DNA from: Lytechinus pictus
Taxonomy: Eukaryota > Echinodermata > Echinoidea > Temnopleuroida > Toxopneustidae
Reading direction: 5' to 3'
NCBI RefSeq assembly: GCF_037042905.1
Contig: NC_087245.1
Span: forward strand, 25,482,501-25,546,500
Length of the DNA: 64,000 bases
In this document: positions 47,275-59,200 of the stretch, in pieces
Layout: each line of letters starts with the position of its first letter
Numbering within the stretch: the first letter of the stretch is position 1
Program-made: the position numbers and the translations under genes
Notes under the pieces: generated by a model
Seen by the model: only the letters and a program-made list of their open reading frames with translations
The model's database searches: none
What the model was told of the DNA's origin: nothing

Positions 47275-50200
47275 CTGTGAGAAATAAAATAATAGAAGAA
47301 CTTGGAGTGTCTTACTTCAAAATTCAAGATGTTGTTTAAACGTTGGCTCAAATGTAAAAACATTAGGGAACTAACTCAGCCCCCCCTTGATTTTCTTTTA
47401 CAATAAATCTGTGTTAAAGGTGAAAAGATTGCCATCCCCTCAACAATTTTGTTACACAATTATTACAGTGAAAAGCTTTTGCAGAAACTTTTCAAGACTC
47501 ATTTTTATCAAGGCTTAGGCAACTTTTGAGACCAAACTTGCAATGCCTGAATACATGGTCCAAAGTAAGTGCATGCCAGACCCCAAACTGCTCAAAAATG
47601 TGATTTTATCAACAACTCCAATTCAAAATCTGTGTCTAGCAAAAATAGGTAATTATTCTTACTTCCACTTTTAAAAACTAATGAATATGTTTATTTTGTC
47701 TCATCTCGGCTGAGATTGTCTTAGACCTAACACTGATTATTCTAAATTCTCATAAAAAATGAATATCTCTTAAACTCTTACCTGAGCTTTGATCGTCTGA
47801 TTCCTCATCTGAAGATTCATCTTCATTCCCACTATCTGTTGATTCAGGCCTTCTTCTCCGTTTCTTATCTTTCTTTTTCTTCTTCTTTCTCTTTCTTTCC
47901 TCTTCCTCATTATCCTCACTGCTACTTTCATGTCTCTTCTTCTTCTTCTTTTTCGTCCTTCTGTCTTCTTCCGGACTTTCTTCGCTGCTACTTTCTCCCT
48001 CCTCTTCCTCACTATCACTCTCATCACTGTCACTCTCTTCTAAGGGCTGTTGCTGCTGCATGATCTGTCGTTGAAAGTTCTTGAGATGATCACGAAGGTT
48101 ATCCCTGCAAAAGATAATCAATCACTAAGGTTGTCTCTAAAGAATAATCAGTCATGCTTCAATAATTGCTGCTTGATCTTATTTGATTGTTATTATAATA
48201 ACAAACTATCAGCCAAAATCACATCATTTCAGTAGCTTTAACTGCAATTGCATACTTGTTATTGTTAAAAGTATTTATGAAATGGATCCCTGAAGTTGGG
48301 TGTTCTTGAGAAGACAAATAGGTTATAAAGGAAAATTAATCATTATATATATATATATATATATAAAAGAGTATTTTGGCCTGCATGATTTGCCTCTGTA
48401 ATATCAGAGCATACTGCACAAAGCTTTGAAAACTGATGAATTCTCCATAGGCATATGTACAAACTTACTATGTAATATCGTGTTATATTGCAGGGTCTCA
48501 TCAATATAGATTAACTAAAAACTCAAATAATTATTTCGGATTGATTTTCTTTATGAGATACCAGAAACATTCTGCTTGTATATTCTGCATGCTAGGGTGA
48601 ATATTGCACTCATCTTCAGTTCGTACATTATTAGCCAAACTTGTTGGTTATTTTTCGGTATCACATGAAGAGCCATCCACTATTATATTATTATCAATCA
48701 TAATTAACCATAGTCTAGTAACTGATGCATGATCTGGCACTGAATTTATAGAAATTTAATATGAATTTCAAGAATTAGAATTGGAATATTTTTAATATTA
48801 TTATTTGAACCTTCATTGATCTAGAATTACCTTTAAATTTGATTATGTGATGTGAAATTCATTCCAAATTAGTCAAAACTGAGTCAAAACATGTAATTAC
48901 TGTTAAAAGTATAACAGATTTGAACATTTCTTATCCATTTGACTGGATGGGGCAAAACCACTTCCCAAAAGTCACTGAAAATTTACATACATATGAATTT
49001 AGATGAATTAGATGTGACCTGAAACTCATGCCATATGACCAATGACACCTGGGTCCCTTTTCATTAAGACTTGTTATAATAATAAATGCAAGATTTCTAT
49101 AACAAAATTACTATCAGCCAATCAGATTGAATGATTTCAATAGCTTATGAAGGGACAGTGATTTTCCGCGATCGCGGAAAACGGACAGAATTCATGGAAA
49201 GTGGCATTTCAAACGGAAAATCACGGAAAACATATTTTTCCTCAGAATACACGGAACAGCAACAGAAATTACTCCAAAATCTCAACAAAATAGGAATATT
49301 AAATGGCCACAAAACACGATCTCACTTCACTACAAAGTATGACAATCCACACATCGTGACTGCTCCGTACCCCTCACCCGCGCCGCGCCCCGGCCCTTGG
49401 CCGACGGCGGGGTCGGCCATATCGAAAACATTCACATGCACACATCGTTTGATTTAACAACACGGTCGTGTGTTGCTGCCCTCTACGTTTGAAGATGTAA
49501 CAGCACGATATTCCGGTCTTGAAATCGAAAATGGCGGATAGGCTAAAGTCGTTGACTGCTCAAAACGATGTCCAAAAAAACCCCCAAAATTTTCGATAAA
49601 ATTTCATTCAACTGTAAACTAATGCTAATAATGTGAAAGGTGAGGATCTATTCATGTTAATGTGTTTGTCAAAATATTTTGTGTACCCCTATAGATCCGA
49701 TTAGAGCGGATTCTACTGCATTTGTGGTACAGTGACAGGAAGAGCGCTCAACCTGTTGGCAGCTCCTCTATCTGCTCTCTATTTCTTTGCTTAATTCGAG
49801 TGACTTTTGTTGTTATCTGGAACCAAATTATCAACAGTGGATTTGAATTCATCTATAGATTGTTCTGGACAAGTTTTGTTGAATTTGAGTCACAGGTTTT
49901 AAAGATCTGGACTTGTACTTTTCTTACTTCCAACTTCACACTGCTGTAATGTAGCCATGTTGTTGATCTTGCACAGTGTACTCAGTAGTATTGATACTCA
50001 CTCAAGCCTGATTATCACCTTTACCAATGCCCTATTGTAAAGGACAAGCAGGACTGTCCACAACAATGGATGCAGTCAAGTGTTTTACAATTGTGTTTCT
50101 TCTTGGACTGTGCCTTGGACATGATAATGGTCAGCATTTTATCAAACATGTACTTAAGCCTACATGTACTGTACCACAACCGTTCTTGTCCACTTCTGCA

Positions 50201-53200
50201 TGTGTTAGGAGATTCTACGGTAGACGAATTAACTATTACCCGAATTCAGATGCTTCTTACCAAATATCCCTTTTGAAGGATGGCGATATTAGTCCTAATC
50301 CTGGGCCTGATGTTGGTTGCGGCAGCTGTGATACAGCGCCAAAGACTATTACCTATACCAGGGAACAGTTGTATGATGTCGCCCATCATGATATTTGCCA
50401 CCAGCGTCTATCTCCTGTACTGTGGAAGAAGCTTACTACCCTTGGAATCTCGCACAAGAAGAGAACAAAACGTAGTAAGAGAACATGGATGAAAAGGAGG
50501 AATAAGATCTTGCGATCATCTTTATCCACTTTCCCGGATGATAAATCTCCTACTAAAGACACTTCATTGACCTGCATTTCATCTGGTGAGGCAGACTTTA
50601 GTCTTGTATGTAATAAAGGTCTGAAGAAAGGAAATCAGACTGTAATTGGCCTTTGGAATGCACGTTCTTTGAGCAATAAAACAGTGTGCACATGTGATCT
50701 AATCCTGGATAACAACCTTGACGTACTAGTTGTCACAGAGTCATGGCTCACAGGAGATTGCAGGGATGACACTGTTATAGCTGACTTAAAGTCAACGCTT
50801 CCCAATTATGAAATCATACATTGTCCTCGAAAGACCTCTAGAGGAGGAGGCATATGTGTCATCCATCGATCATCTGCCACCACATCCGTAAAGGAAATAC
50901 ACAAGTTTTCATCTTTCGAGCTCCTGGACCTTAGCATCCGTTTCTCACCGTCGTCAGTTCTGCATCTGTATGCAGTTTATCGACCGCCACCTTCTTCTTC
51001 GAACAAACTGACTTGCGGAATGTTCACATCTGAATTCTTCACTCTCTTGGAGTCTGCAGCTATCGATGATAATTGTCCCCTAATAGTTGGGGACTTCAAC
51101 ATTCATGTTGATAACACTAGTGCAAGCTATGTAAGAACCTTCCTTGGTTCTCTGGACTCACTTGGATTTCAGCAGCATGTTCAGGAGCCAACTCACCGTG
51201 CTGGACATACCATAGACTTAATCATTTCAAGGAGAGTTGATGACATAGTCTCTGGTATCCATCTTCTGTCCAACCTGCCTTCTGATCATTCTGCTGTCAT
51301 TGCAACAATTAAGACTGAAAGTTCTGGGAATCCAAGGAAGCGGATCACGTACAGGAAGTTACAGAGTATAGATATCTGCTCCTTCAGACAAGACATTTTG
51401 AATTCATTAGTCATGTCTTTGTTATCGTCTTGTCCTACAGCATCTGTAAACATGTATAATATGAAATTGTTGGATCTCCTCAATAAGCATGCTCCTGTAG
51501 AAAGTAAGGTCATCACAATCAAGCCCAAAGCTCCATGGTATAGTGAAGAAATCAAGGAAGCGAAGAGGTGCAGACGTCGTGCTGAGCGACTGATGCTGAA
51601 ATCTGGACTTTGTATTCATAAACAGCTTTACAGGCAGGAATGTGACTCTTACTACAGTAAACTCTTTGAGGCTAAGTCAAGCTACTTCAAAGGTGAGATC
51701 GCGGGATCAGATTCAAAGCAGCTGTTCCAGATCGTGAAGAAATTGTCTTCACCTCTGCAGTCCACCACACTTCCTGATCATGACTCTGATGAGGACCTTG
51801 CCAACAGATTTGGGGAGTTCTTCGAGAATAAGGTCGCGTCTATCATTTCTTCATTCAACGTCCCTTTTTCTGATGATCTATTACTGCCTTCTCAGACTGG
51901 GATTTCACATGACTCCAACCTTTCAGAATTTGACCTTGTTTCTGAAATGCAGGTTAAGCGTGTCATCAAGTCACTTCCTTCGAAATCTTGTAGCTTGGAT
52001 CCCCTCCCAACTTGGCTAGTGAAGGCATGCCTCGACGAACTCCTGCCTGTTATAACTCTCATCATGAACCTTTCCATATCATCTGGTGTTGTTCCTGAGT
52101 CTTTTAAAACAGCCTGTGTTTTGCCACTTTTGAAAAAACCAAGCCTGGAAACTAATGATTTCAAGAACTACAGACCTATTGCTAATTTGCCATTTCTTAG
52201 TAAAGTTCTTGAAAGAATTGTTGCTGCTCAGCTCCGAACTCACCTTGATGAAAAAGGGCTGTTTCCACCAAATCAGTCAGCTTATCGCCACTTTCATTCT
52301 ACTGAAACGGCCCTGTTAAAGGTTCAGAATGATCTTCTGCTTGCTGTGGATAAAGGACAAGAGGCTGTTCTTATCCTTTTGGATTACTCAGCTGCGTTTG
52401 ACACGCTGGACCATGGTGTTCTTCTTCAACGTTTGGAACATGATTACGGCTTCAGTGGAACTGTTCTTCTTTGGTTGGAATCCTACCTTGCCGGACGAAG
52501 CCATAAGGTTGTCGTGAATGGTTCATTTTCTAAACCCTTTTCTCTGCCCTATGGTGTCCCGCAAGGCTCCGTTATCGGACCTCTCTTGTATATCCTATAT
52601 ACTGGTCCTTTAGGAAGGATTATCAACTCTCATACAGGTATCCAGTATACTACCTATGCTGATGATACTCAGATATATCTCACCATGAAGCCAGCGGATC
52701 GAGGAGTTGCTGTTCAAAGACTGTCTGCCTGTATTGCTGATATCAAGCGTTGGTCATTCGACAACAAGGTTCAGCTCAATGAACTAAAAACTGAGATGCT
52801 GCATGTTTTCTCTAGGTTTAGGAGTTCAGGTCATTTACCTTGTTTAGATTTTCTCGCTGGAAATATCAGTGGTTCAGATACTGTAAGGGATCTTGGAGTT
52901 ATTATTGATAACAACTTGACCCTTAACCAGCATATCAGAAATGTTTGTCGTTGTGCATCATGGGGTATTTGTAAGATAGGGAAGTTAAGAAAGTATCTTG
53001 ATAAATCATCTACTGAACGTATAGTACATGCCTTTGTATCATCCCATTTAGATTATTGTAATGCTTTACTTGCTGGTTTACCTCAATCTAGTATAGCCTC
53101 CCTTCAAAGAATTCAAAATACTGCAGCTAGATTGGTAACCCTCACTAAGAAATTTGAACATATCACCCCTATTCTCTACTCCCTCCATTGGCTTCAGGTT

Positions 53201-56200
53201 CATAATAGAATTATTTTCAAGCTCCTTCTCCTTGTCTATAAAATCATCCATGGTCTCGCCCCATCCTACCTTCAAAATCTTATCTCTCTCTGTCACTCAT
53301 CCTCTGCAACTCAACGTCTCCGATCTTCTTCTACTGCTCACCTTCGACTATCTCTAGGACCCCGCACTTTTACCCGTTATGGCGATCGTGCTTTTTCTGC
53401 TCTTGCCCCTAAACTCTGGAACAATCTCCCCATCTCCATCCCTAATGCATCCACTGTCGAATCTTTCAAAACACTCCTCAAATCTTACCTCATTAAGCAG
53501 TCCTCTTAATTCCATATCCTGTTCTCTTTCACTGTATTTTGCTACCTCTTTTTTCTCTTTCCAATGCGCTTAGAAACTGTTGTATTAAGCGCTATATAAA
53601 TGTTAATTATTGTTATTATTATTATACAAATTTTGACCAGCGCGAGTAATGTTATATTGCTACTGAATGGGTAAACGGAAGTGTCCATTTTCCGTGTACG
53701 TAAAGTCTATGGGGAAACGGAATTTCCGTTTTCTGACATGCTGAAACGGAATTTAAGATTTTCTGAAACGGAAAAGGCAATTTTTTGAAACGGAAAATCA
53801 CTGTCCCTACTTATAAATTATTGATGTAAATTTGTTATTGTAATAAGTTTTATGAAACCCTGACGGCATTTCAAAAACTTAACCTTGTTAACATGTCATA
53901 TTGATGAAGCAGTAACCATCAAATAGACAGTGTCTGTTTCTCACTTCTGCTATGCAGGCAAGACAAAAACTACGTATGTAATCTATGAATTCTCAATAAA
54001 AAGATTGAATAACTTACGTTAGACCGCCAAGTCCTATGGTGGTGAAGAAATTGATGGCGAACCTAGTATGAGCAGGGTTGTTTCTAGGTAACATTCCTTC
54101 AAAGAATGGCATTAGGGTCCTGTATGGAAGTAATATAATGTTTGGGAATTGTTAAGGAAGCCACATAAGTATAATCAAATACAAACAAAAAAGGCATATT
54201 ACACAGTTTTAATACCAAAGCTGACACTAAGTATACAATGACGTCAACGGTGTCTCAACCAATAATTTGAGAATAACATCTTTTTTCCAGAAATAATAGA
54301 TAAAAGATAGTATTTCAGCGTGTTCATAAAAGCAAAGGGAAATCAGTTCACGATTAAGGCCAGAAATAGCTCTTTTTTTTTAATTTTCAAATTGCTGTAC
54401 ACTTTGCAAAGTGACGTTGGTGTTTGAAGATTGATAATTTCTTGTAATCAGCCGATGTACTTACGCATCTTTGAGTCTGTCGTTGAGTTTTGGGAGTCCC
54501 ATGTACTCGGATAATTCTTGGAAGAGGATCTTAATGAAGATACGACTAGATGATGTAGTTTCTTCCTCATTCAGATGAATACAATCAATCACCTGTGTAA
54601 TGAGCAATAACCAACATCAGGAAAGATGCTTTTACACCCGCCCAATCGGAAATCCCACCAAGATCAGAAAATACAATATAAAACAAACTACTTTACTAGT
54701 AATATCCCTGAATAATTATTACCCTCAAGTTAGTTAATGTAGGTAGTTTTCAAGATTATATCAACTTCTACAGGAATTTCTCCAAGGTCACAAGGATTCA
54801 CATGTGATATAAAAATACACGATCTTTAGACACAAGGCAAAGATGAAAATATCTACAACTAGCTCTTAACTATGGGAACTTTATCTGGTTGACGTAGATG
54901 ATACCGGTAATGCAATATCAGGGGTCTGAGTGATAACCAATAAATTAAAGCTGAAAAACGCTGAAGAGCATTAAAAAAATGCTGAAGATGAAAGAGCTCA
55001 TGTACTTTCGTACAGGTGAAAGGTAAAATAAGCTGAATTCAAAGTAAAAACCAAGGCAAAATTAGCTGAAATCATCTAAAAAGCTGACTTCTGACACCCC
55101 TGTATATGGTATTTAGAGGCCTGATATAGTTCTCATGATTTACAGGTATTCTTGTGATCGAGTGGGTATGAACATGTCAGAGAAAAATAATTCTAGCAAG
55201 TACTGGTATAATCCTATGAAGATGGAAAGACAAAGAGGGAGAAATATGAAGGTTTTGAAATTAATGAATTACCATGATTGACTTTGCAGTAATAACTGAA
55301 TATAGTGCCATTATATTGGTAGTAAATAATAAAATATTTATGAGGCGTTCACATACCGTCCACGAGATAGCATCGGTGTAGAGAAGATGAGAGAAGAACT
55401 TTGCAACATTCCTCAGTTTGTTTGTATCCAAGCGATGACAAGTCTCATACTGTTCAGCAAACACCGATTCATATTCCCTCACATACTCCTGTTTTAGCTG
55501 ACAGAACCTCTGCAATACGGAAAATTACATGTAGTTGAAGGTATCAGGGGAGCGTTTCATGAAAGGACTTGTCGGACGTTTTATCCGACAAGTCCCATTT
55601 TATCCGACAGTTACCATAGTAACAGTACCTCTCAACCAATCAACATCAGAGAAAGATGTCAGATCTGACAACTTGTCGGATGAAAATGTTGATGAAACAC
55701 TCCCCAGGGGAGCGTTTCATGAAAGGACTTGTCGGACGTTTTATCCGACAAGATCCATTTTATCCGACAGTTACCATAGTAACAGTACCTCTCAGCCAAT
55801 CAACATCAGAGAAAGATGTCAGATCTGACAACTTGTCGGATGAAAATGTTGATGAAACTAAGCTTGTAACCGATTTTGCAATCGGCAACCGATTCCATTC
55901 GATTTCACAACAATCGGCGATCACTTGCCGATCTTCGATCATGCCCCTTGAAGGAAAAAATCGGATATAAAAAATCGGCATACCTGTAGATCTAGTTACA
56001 GTGCGGTCAGAACATATTTCAAGATTGTTCTTGCAGATGTGCTAGCTATTTAGAGCTTTTTAACAATCGAATAGTTCGAACAATCGAGATTCCTAGAATG
56101 TCAGAAATGACTCATAAAAGGTTGACCTACTTATGATTACCTACCGGTAGCTGCGCTGACTGGTATGGCGGGAGTGTAACTTGGAATGAATGTATTGTAT

Positions 56201-59200
56201 AATATACAAACAATGAACATGTACTTGTACTGTGTTTGTCATTTATCCCGCCCATGAGTGCACACAATGGCCAATAGCAATGGAGTTTGAGAGCTGTATG
56301 TGACTGCATGGGTGCATGAATGTGTTGTATGCATTATGTATGCTAGTGCTTATGCTGATAAATCCCGCCCATAAGTGAATACAATGGACCAATAGCAAGG
56401 GAGTTTGAAAGCTGTGTGTGACTGCATGAATGTGTTGTACGCATTATGTATGCTAGTGCTTACGCTGATAAATCCCGCCCATGAGTGAATACAATGGACG
56501 AATGACAAGGGAGTTTGAGAGCTATGTGTGACCGCGTGGGTGTAGGAATGTATTGTGTGTATTACGTATGCTAGTGCTTGCGCTAATTTTTGTCATAATC
56601 CCGCCCATGAGTGCACACAATGGCCAATAGCAATGGAGTTTGAGAGCTGTATGTGACTGCATGGGTGCATGAATGTGTTGTATGCATTATGTATGCTAGT
56701 GCTTATGCTGATAAATCCCGCCCATAAGTGAATACAATGGACCAATAGCAAGGGAGTTTGAAAGCTGTGTGTGACTGCATGAATGTGTTGTACGCATTAT
56801 GTATGCTAGTGCTTACGCTGATAAATCCCGCCCATGAGTGAATACAATGGACGAATGACAAGGGAGTTTGAGAGCTATGTGTGACCGCGTGGGTGTAGGA
56901 ATGTATTGTGTGTATTACGTATGCTAGTGCTTGCGCTAATTTTTGTCATAATCCCGCCCATGAGTGCACACAATGGCCAATAGCAATGGAGTTTGAGAGC
57001 TGTATGTGACTGCATGGGTGCATGAATGTGTTGTATGCATTATGTATGCTAGTGCTTATGCTGATAAATCCCGCCCATAAGTGAATACAATGGACCAATA
57101 GCAAGGGAGTTTGAGAGCTGTGTGTGACTGCATGAATGTGTTGTACGCATTATGTATGCTAGTGCTTACGCTGATAAATCCCGCCCATGAGTGAATACAA
57201 TGGACGAATGACAAGGGAGTTTGAGAGCTATGTGTGACCGCGTGGGTGCAGGAATGTATTGTGTGTATTACGTATGCTAGTGCTTGCGCTAATTTTTGTC
57301 ATAATCCCGCCCATGAGTTCACACAATGGACGAATAGCAAGGGAGCAAGTGAGAAATGTATATGAATGCTGGGTGCATGGATGTGTTGTATATGCTAGTC
57401 AATGCCCTGCTTAAATCCCGCCCATAAGTGCACACACGGCCTAGGTACATAGCAAGGGAGTTTGAGAGCAGTGTGTATGGATGTGTTGCGTGTTGTATGT
57501 ATAATGTAAGCCATACTTGCAGTGATATATTGTCATTAATCCAGCCAGTGAGCCAACTCAAAGAATAGCACTGTTAGCAGTGTCAATCAAACCCACCACG
57601 TGCACATGCCAAAAGGTAGTGTAAAGAATTTTGCGCTAGCCCGTTGAGTCTGGGCGGTTCCAGTTCTCGGCTATGCCACAAAACTATCTTGTATTGTGTG
57701 AATGCTTGCGCGCATTGCGTAATTCACTGATATTGTTGAGTGGGTGGGTATACAAAAAGATCGATACTGAGGCGTGACTTAACTTTTCCCAGAACTGATT
57801 CGGAGAAATGATGTACCAAGTAAGCTATTATAACAAAATGGGTGTACTTTGGAATGGTTATTGGGCGTGGCTGTAATCACATATTATAATGAGCGAACTT
57901 AGCTGAGCTCAGCTTCACATAAACATACTTATAAAAGATGTCCCGCCGATCGTTCATTGACCTGTGATCTACGAGAATTATTTTCCTTTGCGACTGCTCG
58001 GAAGATGCGTCATTCGTTTATCTTTCTAATAAAAATCACTCATTTTATTGTTAAGCAGTTAAACCTCAAAACCCTTTAAAAGCATGTTCCAAACGATCGC
58101 GCATGTCGACTACTTCCATTCCTAAACATTCGTCTTTGTGACTTTGTCAGGAAGATGCGCGCGACCGCGAACAAAATGTTGATGTATTCCTTTGTTTTTA
58201 AACATCGCCGATTCGATTTTCGATTCGATTTCGATTTTAGAAGCTTAACTGCCGATCCGATTTTCGATCTGATTTTTGATCCGATTTACAACATTAGATG
58301 AAACACTCCCCTGGTCTGCATATATATCTTTTTACATTATTCCAATAATAAATTGTTGCATTATTTAGTATAATCAAAGATGTAATAATGCTTCTGAAAA
58401 TCATCTTTGGTGGCAGGGGCATAATAAAATCAAAACATGGACACTGTTGGCCAGTAAAAACAACTGATTGAGCAAACATCATATTGCCTATTCCCTCAAA
58501 ACGCACAATAATCTTTTTCTATGCAAATACAGCAGAAAAAACAATGTACTTTAACCTCATTCGTTCATCTGTACTTGTATAATCACAATAATCTGCTTTT
58601 ATCTGCTACCAAGTAGTTGGATTTTAATATGTCCCGCAAACAAATGTATGCACTTTCTCCACTCCCTGGGTAGCATTCAAAGCATAAAAAGCTAAAATAA
58701 CTACATTGGCTTTCATATTCAATAATACCAGGTACCTGTTCATCACCCATGTTTAGATAATGTAGCGAAGGATTGATGCCTTCCCTAAGGATACTAGAGA
58801 CATTATGATACATGTATAATCCTCTTGAAAGGTGAGTCAGGAAAATAAAAAAGATACCTCCACAATAGATGTACACATATTCTGTTTCAAGCCTAATGGT
58901 TTATTGCATACAAAATTAATACAAGCTGCACAGCCAAAAGGCAGAAATAAGCATGCTTACAATAAAAGTATTTACAGGTCTATAAATGAAAGTAACAATA
59001 GTGAGATAGAGTGAGATTGAAAAAAAAATTACCTGTCCCAATAGTCCAAAGAATTTCTCATATGTCCTCTGTTGGGCACAGCAATCCAGTATCATCAGAC
59101 ATACTTCTTTCTGCATTGCAAAAGAAAGAAAACCGAAATCATATCTAGGGAACTTGTACAAGAATATACAATATAATGATAATAAGAATAGTAATAATAA

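Larger units (their letters stand above)
49151..53808. mobile_element. TIR element (AGGGACAGTGATTTTCCG) interrupted by a LINE
   Basis: The left tip AGGGACAGTGATTTTCCG (49151-49168) and right tip CGGAAAATCACTGTCCCT (53791-53808) are perfect 18-bp inverted repeats. Subterminal sequence on both sides is rich in CGGAAA/TTTCCG words. The flanking 8-mers GCTTATGA and ACTTATAA match at 6 of 8 positions, suggesting a decayed 8-bp target duplication as in hAT elements. The element's own body is only about 0.7 kb (49151 to about 49690, and about 53626 to 53808); the rest is the inserted LINE. It lies in the CWC22 intron between exons 54119-54018 and 48104-47782. Confidence 0.7.
55859..58296. mobile_element. 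Inserted element with 8-bp target duplication carrying a satellite
   Basis: It is flanked by GATGAAAC at 55851-55858 and 58297-58304. Its ends TAAGCTTGTAACCGATTTTG and (reverse complement of the right) TAATGTTGTAAATCGGAT share TAANNTTGTAA. Subterminal regions on both sides are rich in CGATTT/AATCGG words. An 8-bp duplication suggests hAT-type mobilisation. No transposase frame is present. The centre is the 353-bp higher-order repeat. Confidence 0.75.
55707..58311. mobile_element. MITE dimer, second unit, split by a 2.44-kb insertion
   Basis: The first 152 bp (55707-55858) match the first unit up to GTTGATGAAAC. The remaining ACTCCCC appears only at 58305-58311, directly after a second copy of GATGAAAC. 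The interruption is the element 55859-58296. Confidence 0.8.

Noticed and set aside
56247-57305. CRISPR-like array of direct repeats
   Set aside because: The whole unit is repeated with no unique spacers, in a eukaryotic intron. It is a satellite.
56247-57590. Centromere or large satellite block
   Set aside because: Only about 1.3 kb, enclosed by transposon ends within a gene intron; a higher-order pattern alone does not make a centromere.
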